DNA of 13,643 nt, from assembly GCA_900543275.1 (NCBI GenBank), contig UQQL01000055.1, positions 1 to 13,643 of the forward strand. The letters are read 5' to 3'. The translations under genes and the position numbers were made by a program. The notes below the pieces were generated by a model. It had not been told where the DNA came from. It searched no databases and saw nothing but the letters and a program-made list of their open reading frames with translations. This DNA comes from an uncultured Collinsella sp. (GTDB lineage Bacteria; Actinomycetota; Coriobacteriia; Coriobacteriales; Coriobacteriaceae). Positions 7,227-12,684 of the stretch are shown here, piece by piece. Positions within the stretch are counted from its first letter, which is position 1. Each line of letters opens with the position of its first letter.

Positions 7227-7985
7227 TTAGTGGCAGCCGCAGCCCTCGTGGCCCTCGTGCTCGTGATGGCCGTGGCAGCTGCAGGACTCGCCATGTTCGT
7301 GGGCGTGGTCATGGCCGTGGCAGCCGCACGTGGCCTCGCCGTTCTGTGCGAGCGTTCCGGCGATAAGGGCCTCGACACAAGCGTCGCAGCTGCCCTGAGC
7401 TCCTGCGTACACCGTGATGCCGGCTTGGGCAAGCGCGTTGATGGCGCCACCGCCGATGCCGCCGCAGATGAGCGTGTCCACGCCACCGTTGGCGAGCAGG
7501 CCCGCAAGGGCACCGTGGCCGGTGCCGTCGGTGCCCACGACCTGCTCGTTGAGTACCTTGCCATCCTGAATGTCGTAGATCTTGAACTGCTCGCTGCGGC
7601 CAAAGTGCATAAAGATGTTGCCGTTGTCGTACGTGGTTGCCACCCTCATGGTGTCGACCTCCTTTGCTGGCCATGCGGCCGTCGTTGCGGTGATGGGGGA
7701 GTACGCGATATTGCCGCCCTCGATGACGAGCGCCCGCCCGTTGACCAGAGCGTTTGCCACCTTGCGATGTGCGCGGCTGCAAATAGCCGCCACCGTGGCG
7801 CGCGCGATGCCCATCTGCTGTGCGACTGCCTCTTGGTTAAGGCCTTCCAGGTCGCACAGGCGCAGCACCTCGAGTTCGTCGACCGTCATGTCGATGGCGT
7901 CTCCACTGGCAAGGCCGTCGGGGGTAAAGCCGCGATATTCGGGGATGATCCCAACACGGCGCAATTTCTCGCGTCTTCCTGCCAT
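7227..7985 (-). CDS. DUF134 DNA-binding / NifX-like metal-cofactor fusion with Cys/His-rich tail
   Basis: A 252-residue two-domain protein. Residues 1 to about 105 resemble the DUF134 family: an N-terminal RREKLRRVG segment, then a helix-turn-helix with LEGLNQEAVAQQMGIARATV (47-66), like sigma-70 region 4-type DNA binding. Residues 113 to about 210 resemble the dinitrogenase iron-molybdenum cofactor-binding (NifX/NifB-C-terminal) fold, with HFGRSEQF (127-134) and a glycine-rich CGGIGGGA (174-181). A CDAC motif (200-203) precedes a 33-residue tail (220-252) with 6 Cys and 11 His, including three CxCH motifs. The family link suggests a cytoplasmic regulator or carrier for an iron-sulphur or other metal centre; the ligand is unknown. 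AAGGAG lies 6 bases before the ATG at 7985. The gene stands alone, convergent with ffh and divergent from thyA. No nif genes are nearby, so a nitrogenase role is not indicated. Confidence 0.88.
   Translation of the reverse strand: MAGRREKLRRVGIIPEYRGFTPDGLASGDAIDMTVDELEVLRLCDLEGLNQEAVAQQMGIARATVAAICSRAHRKVANALVNGRALVIEGGNIAYSPITATTAAWPAKEVDTMRVATTYDNGNIFMHFGRSEQFKIYDIQDGKVLNEQVVGTDGTGHGALAGLLANGGVDTLICGGIGGGAINALAQAGITVYAGAQGSCDACVEALIAGTLAQNGEATCGCHGHDHAHEHGESCSCHGHHEHEGHEGCGCH
7647..7665 (-). promoter_or_regulatory. Internal ribosome binding site and start codon at the domain boundary
   Basis: Inside the fusion gene, the minus strand carries AAAGGAGGT (plus positions 7665-7657), an ideal Shine-Dalgarno. 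It is followed after 7 bases by an in-frame ATG (7649-7647), which encodes Met113, the first residue of the NifX-like domain. A second product of 140 residues (7227-7649), containing only the metal-cofactor domain and the Cys/His tail, could be made from the same mRNA. The Shine-Dalgarno is better than that of most annotated starts in this window. Confidence 0.6.
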
Positions 7986-7998
7986 ACGTGCTCCTTAT

Positions 7999-8012
7999 CT
8001 GACATATGTCAA
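7999..8012. promoter_or_regulatory. Operator-like palindrome, proximal copy
   Basis: TGACATATGTCA at 8000-8011 is a perfect 12-bp palindrome within CTGACATATGTCAA. It covers the predicted transcription start of the minus-strand DUF134-NifX gene, 15 bases from its start codon. A near-identical copy lies at 8052-8065. The location suits a repressor site; the DUF134 helix-turn-helix is the obvious candidate to bind it, which is inference. Confidence 0.65.
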
Positions 8013-8016
8013 CAAT

Positions 8017-8044
8017 AGAATAACGAACGTGCAGATTTACGCAA
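8017..8044 (-). promoter_or_regulatory. Likely promoter of the DUF134-NifX gene
   Basis: On the minus strand, TTGCGT (8044-8039) and TATTCT (8022-8017) are separated by 16 bp, a plausible sigma-70 promoter. Transcription would begin near 8010, inside the proximal palindrome. The distal palindrome (8052-8065) lies just upstream of the -35. The promoter is thus bracketed by the two sites. Confidence 0.5.
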
Positions 8045-8051
8045 GAGATTT

Positions 8052-8065
8052 CTGGCATATGTCAG
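8052..8065. promoter_or_regulatory. Operator-like palindrome, distal copy
   Basis: CTGGCATATGTCAG at 8052-8065 differs from the proximal copy (CTGACATATGTCAA) only at positions 4 and 14 and is palindromic except for one base pair. Its centre is 53 bp from the centre of the proximal copy, close to five helical turns, placing both on the same DNA face. It is also about 90 bp before thyA and could influence that divergent gene. Confidence 0.6.
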
Positions 8066-8111
8066 AAAACAAGGGCTTATGTTTGGGCTGTGGGGCCGCG
8101 TGCGCCTGGGC

Positions 8112-8117
8112 TACAAT
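8112..8117 (+). promoter_or_regulatory. Possible -10 box for thyA-folA
   Basis: TACAAT at 8112-8117, 34 bases before the thyA start, resembles a -10 element. No convincing -35 is found at normal spacing; TTGGGC at 8083-8088 is 23 bp away. It is the best candidate in the 166-bp divergent gap between the DUF134-NifX gene and thyA. Confidence 0.4.
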
Positions 8118-8151
8118 GAATCTCGCTTGTAGGCGACTGACAGGAGGGTCA

Positions 8152-9000
8152 ATGAGCAAGGCTGATCAACAGTTTGTAACCATGTGCCGCGATATTCTGG
8201 ACCATGGCACCACCACCGAGGGCCAAAAGGTCCGTCCGGTGTGGGAGGACGGCACCCCTGCCTATACCATTAAAAACTTTGGCGTTACGGCTCGCTACGA
8301 CCTGCGCGAGGAGTTTCCCGCGCTTACCCTGCGCCGCACGGCGCTTAAGTCTGCGATGGACGAGATCCTGTGGATCTATCAAAAGAAGTCCAATAACGTC
8401 CATGACCTCAACAGCCATATTTGGGATGAGTGGGCCGATGAGACCGGCTCCATCGGCAAGGCCTACGGGTATCAGATTGGGCAGAAGAGCCATTATGCCG
8501 AGGGCGACTTTGACCAGATGGATCGCGTACTGTACGACCTTAAGAACACTCCGTACAGCCGCCGCATCATGACGAACACCTATGTGTTTAGCGACTTGTC
8601 CGAGATGCACCTGTATCCGTGCGCCTACGGCGTGACGTATAACGTGACGCAGCGCCCGCAGGACGATAAGCCGACACTCAACATGATTCTCAACCAGCGC
8701 AGCCAGGATATTTTGGCCGCGAACAACTGGAATGTGTGCCAGTACGCCATTTTGCTGATGATGGTCGCGCAGTCGGTCGACATGATCGCTGGCGAGCTGC
8801 TGCACGTGATTGCTGACGCCCATATTTACGACCGCCATGTCGATATTGTCCGCGAGCTTATCGAGCGTCCGCAGTTTGCGGCGCCTAAGGTGACGCTTAA
8901 CCCCGACGTGCACGATTTCTACGCGTTTACGACCGATGACCTCATCGTCGAGGGCTATGAGCACGGCCCGCAGGTCAAGAACATTCCCATTGCGGTGTAG
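8152..9000 (+). CDS. thyA: Thymidylate synthase (folate-dependent ThyA)
   Basis: A 282-residue enzyme that methylates dUMP to dTMP using methylenetetrahydrofolate and releases dihydrofolate. Visible features: the substrate-binding region around LWIYQKKSNN (73-82), WDEWADETGSIGKAYGYQ (91-108), RRI (137-139), the nucleophile Cys157 in LYPCAYGV, QRSQDI (182-187) and ADAHIYDRH (221-229). The active site reads PCA rather than the PCH of E. coli ThyA, the variant I associate with clostridial-type enzymes. AGGAGG (8142-8147) lies 4 bases before the ATG at 8152. The frame is open far upstream, but that part is antisense to the DUF134-NifX gene and does not fit the family. folA follows directly and regenerates tetrahydrofolate from the product. 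Confidence 0.96.
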   Translation: MSKADQQFVTMCRDILDHGTTTEGQKVRPVWEDGTPAYTIKNFGVTARYDLREEFPALTLRRTALKSAMDEILWIYQKKSNNVHDLNSHIWDEWADETGSIGKAYGYQIGQKSHYAEGDFDQMDRVLYDLKNTPYSRRIMTNTYVFSDLSEMHLYPCAYGVTYNVTQRPQDDKPTLNMILNQRSQDILAANNWNVCQYAILLMMVAQSVDMIAGELLHVIADAHIYDRHVDIVRELIERPQFAAPKVTLNPDVHDFYAFTTDDLIVEGYEHGPQVKNIPIAV

Positions 9001-9009
9001 GTGGTGCTC

Positions 9010-9528
9010 ATGACGTGTAAGCTTTCTGCCATTGTCGCCGTGTGCGATGATTGGGGTATTGGGTGCGAGGGCGACATGGTCGTGTCCAATCGCGCCGACA
9101 TGCGTCATTTTGTGGCGTGTACCAAAGGTTGCCCGGTCATTATGGGACGCAAGACGCTGCTGAGTTTTCCCGGCGGGCGTCCGCTCAAGAATCGCCGCAA
9201 TATCGTGCTCACCCGCGACGAGAGCTTTGCTGCCGAGGGTGTCGACGTGGCGCATAGCGTCGACGAAGCGCTCGCCGTGGTTGCCGATGAGCCCGTTGCG
9301 TGGGTGATCGGCGGTGGCGAGGTGTATCGTCAGTTTTTGCCGTGCTGCGTGGAGGCCGAGGTCACGCATAACCACTGCGTCCATCCCGTGGACACGTACT
9401 TTCCCGACTTGGACGCCGATCCCGCGTGGGAGATTGCGCGGCGTGGCGGGGTTGCCACGATTGCCTCGGGCGAGGGTGACGAAGGCCTCGATTATGAGTT
9501 CGTGACGTATCGTCGCGTTAGTGCTTAA
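9010..9528 (+). CDS. folA: Dihydrofolate reductase
   Basis: A 172-residue enzyme that reduces dihydrofolate to tetrahydrofolate with NADPH. The N-terminus SAIVAVCDDWGIG matches the family's first strand and Met20 loop. Asp30 in SNRADMRHF is the active-site acid equivalent to E. coli Asp27. The NADPH-binding segments are IMGRKTLLSFPGGRPL (44-59) and VIGGGEVYRQFLP (99-111). The loop lacks the usual PW pair: Val occupies the place of E. coli Trp22, as far as I can align it by eye. The ATG at 9010 is preferred because AGGTGG (8999-9004) sits 5 bases upstream; GTG codons at 9001 and 9004 are in frame but lack spacing for a Shine-Dalgarno. It begins 9 bases after thyA, forming a two-gene dTMP/folate operon closed by a hairpin at 9569-9591. 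Confidence 0.95.
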   Translation: MTCKLSAIVAVCDDWGIGCEGDMVVSNRADMRHFVACTKGCPVIMGRKTLLSFPGGRPLKNRRNIVLTRDESFAAEGVDVAHSVDEALAVVADEPVAWVIGGGEVYRQFLPCCVEAEVTHNHCVHPVDTYFPDLDADPAWEIARRGGVATIASGEGDEGLDYEFVTYRRVSA

Positions 9529-9568
9529 ATCACCTTTTGCCACGGTATTATCGGGTTGGAATGATTGA

Positions 9569-9591
9569 GGGGCGACGCCTGGCGTCGCCTC
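9569..9591 (+). terminator. Hairpin terminator after folA
   Basis: GGCGACGCC (9571-9579) and GGCGTCGCC (9581-9589) are perfect reverse complements around one base, giving a 7-bp stem with a CCTGG loop, extended by G-U (9570/9590) and G-C (9569/9591). CGTTGTATAT follows, a poor U-tract. It lies 40 bases after the folA stop. Part of the next gene's promoter could overlap it, since that gene starts at 9632. Confidence 0.6.
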
Positions 9592-9631
9592 GTTGTATAT
9601 AGATGCTGCTATTGGAAGGGTTCGGGCTGCT

Positions 9632-10546
9632 ATGACTGATGCCGTTGAGGTGCTGCGAATCGATTCGCTCGAGGACGAGCGGCTCGATGCCTACGTGCGA
9701 CTGACCGAGCGCGAGCTGCGCTGCGTGCTGGAGCCGCAAAAGGGCATCTTTATCGCCGAGAGCGCTAAGGTTATCGAGCGCGCGGTTCGCGCCGGATACG
9801 GGCCGGTGAGTTTTCTGTTGGGTGAGCGCTGGCTCGACCAGATGATGCCGCTGTTTGAGCGCCTGGTTGTGCGCGAGGGCGCGGGTCCGGTTCCTGTGTT
9901 CGTTGCCTCCATGGAGCTCATGGAGCAGCTGACGGGCTTCAATGTGACGCGCGGTGCGCTCGCGGCATTTCGTCGCCCGCGACAGATTCCGGTTGATGAG
10001 TTCTTGGGCGGCGTCGTCGAGGCGGCGGGGGAGCGCCCGGTGCGCGTGTGCGTGCTCGAGGGCATTGTCGACCATACCAATGTGGGCGCAATATTCCGCT
10101 CGGCGGCCGCGCTCAACGTCGACGGCATTTTGGTCAGTCCTACGTGTTGTGATCCGCTGTATCGTCGTTCGGCCCGCGTGAGCATGGGCACGGTGTTCCA
10201 GGTGCCCTGGACACGCATTGGCAGCGAAGCGCGCGTATGGCCGCATGATGGGCTGGCGGCGCTACACGATGCCGGCTTTTCGTGTGCCGCTATGGCGTTG
10301 ACGGATGATTCGGTGTCGCTGGACGATCCCGCGCTCCAGGAGATTGACCGCCTGGCAATCTTTATGGGCACCGAGGGTGCTGGCTTGGGCGCCAAGACCA
10401 TTGCAGGCTGCGACCGCGCCGTGCGTATTCCGATGGCGCATGGGGTCGATTCACTCAACGTGGCCGCGGCAAGCGCTGTTGCCTTTTGGCAGCTGTGCCC
10501 GCATGTGAGCAACGAGTACCACTACCAGCCGGGGCTGTATCACTAG
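9632..10546 (+). CDS. SpoU/TrmH-family RNA 2'-O-methyltransferase
   Basis: A 304-residue member of the SPOUT superfamily (SpoU/TrmH branch), which transfers a methyl group from S-adenosylmethionine to ribose 2'-OH in rRNA or tRNA. The N-terminal half (about 1-125) looks like the small RNA-binding domain (substrate-binding type), with EPQKGIFIAESAKVIERA. The C-terminal knot shows motif 1 as GIVDHTNVGAIFRSAAALNV (144-163, Asn150 and Arg156), motif 2 as MGTEGAGLG (245-253) and motif 3 as IPMAHGVDSLNVAAASAVA (266-284). The exact RNA target cannot be read from the sequence. The ATG at 9632 has only GGAAGGG at 9614-9620, 11 bases away, so initiation may be modest; an upstream in-frame TTG at 9593 overlaps the folA terminator and is unlikely. 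It appears to be transcribed alone. Confidence 0.92.
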   Translation: MTDAVEVLRIDSLEDERLDAYVRLTERELRCVLEPQKGIFIAESAKVIERAVRAGYGPVSFLLGERWLDQMMPLFERLVVREGAGPVPVFVASMELMEQLTGFNVTRGALAAFRRPRQIPVDEFLGGVVEAAGERPVRVCVLEGIVDHTNVGAIFRSAAALNVDGILVSPTCCDPLYRRSARVSMGTVFQVPWTRIGSEARVWPHDGLAALHDAGFSCAAMALTDDSVSLDDPALQEIDRLAIFMGTEGAGLGAKTIAGCDRAVRIPMAHGVDSLNVAAASAVAFWQLCPHVSNEYHYQPGLYH

Positions 10547-10554
10547 GCAGATAG

Positions 10555-10606
10555 TTAGCACCGGGCTCTGGTTCGGGGCGTTTCGGCCGACGTCGGTCGG
10601 TGCTAA
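10555..10606. repeat. 9-bp inverted repeat enclosing a second palindrome, upstream of the MATE gene
   Basis: TTAGCACCG (10555-10563) is the exact reverse complement of CGGTGCTAA (10598-10606), with 34 bases between. Inside lies the palindrome CCGACGTCGG (10587-10596). The structure begins 8 bases after the methyltransferase stop and ends 65 bases before the MATE start. It could be a branched terminator for the former or a structured leader or operator for the latter. There is no clear U-tract directly after it. The rest of the 125-bp gap shows no gene. Confidence 0.5.
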
Positions 10607-10671
10607 GCTGGTATTGGCTTTGGTCTTAAATTGCCGTTTTGTTGTTTGACGTACGCTGGTGGGGAGGGCGT

Positions 10672-12021
10672 GTGGCTAAGAAATCTACGGCTATCGATGT
10701 AACGCAGGGTGTCATTTGGCAACAGCTGCTGTCGCTGTGCGTCCCTATCTTCTTTAGCTCGTTTTTTCAGCAGGCTTACACGCTTATTGGTACGTATATC
10801 GTCGGCCAGTTTGGCGGCAAGCTCGCGCTGGGTGGCATTCAAGCCACGATGGTGCTCACCGAGCTCTGCATTGGCTTTTGCGTTGGCGTTGGCGCTGGCT
10901 GCGCGGTCATTACCGGTCAGTTTTTTGGTCAGCACGATGATGAGCGATTGAGTCGTTCGGTCCATACGGCCATGACGCTCGCGCTGGTGGGCGGTATCGT
11001 TTTCTCGATTCTTGGCATAGTGTTCGTTGAGCCCATGCTGGTACTTATGAACACGCCGCATGAACTATTGGCCGAGGGCGTGGCCTATGCTCGTTGCTAT
11101 TTTGCCGCCATGGTTGCGGCGCTGCTGCTCAATATGGGAACGGCGCTGCTGCGCGCCGTGGGCGACACACGCGGTCCTGCTGTGATCATTGCTTCCGGCT
11201 GCCTTGTTAATGCGGTGCTGGATGTCATCTTCGTTGCCGTGCTTCATATGGAGGCTCTGGGCTGCGGCATCGCGGTGGCGCTGACCATTTGCTCCAACGC
11301 CACGATGATCGTGATTCGTATGATGCACGCTCCGGGTGCGTGGCGGCTTTCACTGTCCAAACTCTGCATTGATCCTGGCATTTGTAAGAGCATGATCTCG
11401 TGTGGTCTGCCGCTTGGCTTTCAGTCTGCTGCGTATTCGATTTCCAACGTTTTGATTCAGGTGTCGGTCAACTCGTTTGGTGCCGATGTCACCACGGCGT
11501 GGGGTCTTTCGGGCCGTTTGGATGGCATTGTCTGGATGGTTACCGAGGCGCTTGGCGTTTCGATCACCACGTTCTCGGCACAGAACTTTGGCGCGCGCAA
11601 CTACGAGCGCATGCGCAAGGGCTACCATACGTCGCTTGTGCTGTCGTTTATGCTCATTGGTGGCCTGTCTGCCGTGCTGCTGGTATTCTCAGGCCCGCTT
11701 TCGCGTCTGTTTATCGACGATGCCGCAATTTCGGCCTACACCACGACGATTCTTCATTTCATCGCGCCGTTCTACGCGATCTTCTCGATTATCGAAAACG
11801 CGTCCGGCTCCATCCGCGGCGCTGGCGTGAGCTTCCAGCCTATGATGCTCACGATTTTTGGCACCGTCGTGCTCAGGGTGATCTGGGTGTTTGCGATTAT
11901 GCCGTTCGATCCGTCGCTTGAGCACCTGCTGCTGGTTTACCCCGTAACTTGGCTAATCACGGCCACGATGTTTACCATCTACCACCACAGCGGCAACTGG
12001 CTCGGCCGCGCCACCGCCTAA
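10672..12021 (+). CDS. MATE family efflux transporter
   Basis: A 449-residue multi-pass inner-membrane protein of the MATE (multidrug and toxic compound extrusion) family, which exports cations or drugs in exchange for Na+ or H+. About 12 hydrophobic segments in two six-helix halves are visible, the first in PIFFSSFFQQAYTLIGTYIVG. Family marks include the first-half motif RAVGDTRGPAVIIASGCLVN followed by AVLDVIF, and the second-half segment QNFGARNYERMRKG. Substrate cannot be inferred; it resembles the NorM/MepA/DinF group as a whole. The GTG at 10672 is chosen for GGAGG (10663-10667) 4 bases upstream and a short hydrophilic N-terminus (AKKSTAIDVTQG); a TTG at 10639 has no Shine-Dalgarno. The last two bases of its TAA stop are the first two of the 35-bp inverted repeat that follows. 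Confidence 0.93.
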   Translation: MAKKSTAIDVTQGVIWQQLLSLCVPIFFSSFFQQAYTLIGTYIVGQFGGKLALGGIQATMVLTELCIGFCVGVGAGCAVITGQFFGQHDDERLSRSVHTAMTLALVGGIVFSILGIVFVEPMLVLMNTPHELLAEGVAYARCYFAAMVAALLLNMGTALLRAVGDTRGPAVIIASGCLVNAVLDVIFVAVLHMEALGCGIAVALTICSNATMIVIRMMHAPGAWRLSLSKLCIDPGICKSMISCGLPLGFQSAAYSISNVLIQVSVNSFGADVTTAWGLSGRLDGIVWMVTEALGVSITTFSAQNFGARNYERMRKGYHTSLVLSFMLIGGLSAVLLVFSGPLSRLFIDDAAISAYTTTILHFIAPFYAIFSIIENASGSIRGAGVSFQPMMLTIFGTVVLRVIWVFAIMPFDPSLEHLLLVYPVTWLITATMFTIYHHSGNWLGRATA

Positions 12022-12107
12022 TGATCCGAAGGGGACGGAGGAAAACGGATCATTGACCTGGCGATAAGGCAAAATGATCCGTTTTCCTCCGTCCCCTTCG
12101 GATCATT
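12020..12107. repeat. REP/BIME-like element: perfect 35-bp inverted repeat
   Basis: The arms 12020-12054 and 12073-12107 are perfect 35-bp reverse complements, separated by GACCTGGCGATAAGGCAA (12055-12072). Each arm also has its own 9-bp inverted ends (AATGATCCG and CGGATCATT) around a purine-rich core containing GGGGACGGAGGAAAA. Two inverted copies of a small palindromic unit is the architecture of bacterial REP/BIME elements, which are mobilised by REP-associated tyrosine transposases (RAYT). It spans the gap between convergent genes exactly, contributing bases to both TAA stops. As RNA it would form a very stable hairpin that could end transcription or protect both 3' ends. No transposase is in the window. 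Confidence 0.85.
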
Positions 12108-12583
12108 TAGTATTCGATGCCTTGGCGGGCTAGGAGGCCTTCGTCGAAGTAGTGTTTGACGGGGCGCATTTCGGTTACTAGGTCCGCGAGATCGGCCAGT
12201 GGCAGCAAGCCGCGGCCGGTGAGCACGAGCTCTGTGGTGGTCGGTTTCATTGCGATCAACGCTTCGACATCTTCGCGCGTCACAAAGCCTCGGCGCATGG
12301 CTTCTCCCAGCTCATCCAAGATCAGCACGTCGACCTGGCTAATCTGCTCGCGCGCCAGCTCCATGATCTGTGCGGCACAGGCTTCGGGCGTGTCGCGGTC
12401 GGCTTGTACGATGCGCAGACCTAAACGGGGCGCCGCATCATGCTCGGCGCAGTGCAGCTTCTTGGCAAACTGAAGCATGAGTACGTTAAGTCCATAGCCC
12501 GTGGCGCGCAGCGCAAGCCCCAGCGCAGCCGTCGTCTTGCCCTTGCCGTCGCCCGTATAGATTTGAACCTTGCCGACTCCCAG
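12107..12583 (-). CDS. cobO: Cob(I)yrinic acid a,c-diamide / cob(I)alamin adenosyltransferase, short CobO/BtuR type
   Basis: A 158-residue ATP-dependent enzyme that adds the 5'-deoxyadenosyl group to cobalt(I) corrinoids, giving coenzyme B12 forms. The P-loop is GDGKGKTT (11-18) in KVQIYTGDGKGKTTAALGLA; Walker B is VLILDE (86-91); TGRG (122-125), ADLVTEM and the end RQGIEY are family marks. An in-frame TAA at 12622-12620 and no ATG, GTG or TTG before the P-loop leave CTG at 12583-12581 as the best start, with GAGAAGG (12595-12589) 5 bases upstream. The first in-frame ATG (12478, residue 36) would delete the P-loop and cannot be right. The segment after QFAKK is about 10-15 residues shorter than the forms I know (roughly 170-175 aa). 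Alternatives are a sequencing error at the start or a decaying gene, but the core is intact. No other corrinoid genes are near. Confidence 0.85.
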   Translation of the reverse strand: MGVGKVQIYTGDGKGKTTAALGLALRATGYGLNVLMLQFAKKLHCAEHDAAPRLGLRIVQADRDTPEACAAQIMELAREQISQVDVLILDELGEAMRRGFVTREDVEALIAMKPTTTELVLTGRGLLPLADLADLVTEMRPVKHYFDEGLLARQGIEY

Positions 12584-12684
12584 TGATGCCTTCTCTGTCC
12601 TTTCGTGCCCGGCGTCGGTTTATCGCCGTCCGGGTTGGGTATTCTAGAAAAAATTATCAACCCCAGTAGATGGAGTTCAAGCAG
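12584..12684. promoter_or_regulatory. Divergent promoter region between cobO and ftsH
   Basis: This 101-bp gap must drive both genes. On the minus strand TTGAAC (12680-12675) and GATAAT (12658-12653) are 16 bp apart, a fair promoter for the adenosyltransferase. On the plus strand TATTCT (12640-12645) is a possible -10 for ftsH without a good -35. The palindrome TTCTAGAA lies at 12642-12649. No riboswitch-like conserved structure is recognised; in particular I see no cobalamin riboswitch, for which the region is too short. Confidence 0.4.

Noticed and set aside
7227..7985. Nitrogenase cofactor gene (nifX/nifB)
   Set aside because: Only the cofactor-binding fold is shared. There are no nif neighbours, and the helix-turn-helix and metal-rich tail point elsewhere.
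7122..8018. Plus-strand open frame opposite the DUF134-NifX gene, with an alanine/valine-rich membrane-like start
   Set aside because: The hydrophobic stretch is the reverse of the His/Cys-rich tail codons. The minus-strand gene has clear domains and a Shine-Dalgarno.
7582..8151. Upstream extension of thyA
   Set aside because: The extra 190 codons are antisense to the DUF134-NifX gene and cross its promoter. ThyA begins at 8152 with its own Shine-Dalgarno.
12020..12107. CRISPR repeat or insertion-sequence end
   Set aside because: There are only two inverted copies with one 18-base spacer and no cas or transposase gene. REP/BIME architecture fits better.
12478..12478. ATG at 12478 as the start of the adenosyltransferase
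   Set aside because: It would remove the GDGKGKTT P-loop, which is encoded in frame just upstream.
12584..12684. Cobalamin riboswitch ahead of cobO
   Set aside because: The gap is about 100 bp and shared with divergent ftsH, too short for the roughly 200-nt riboswitch, and no B12-box-like sequence is seen.
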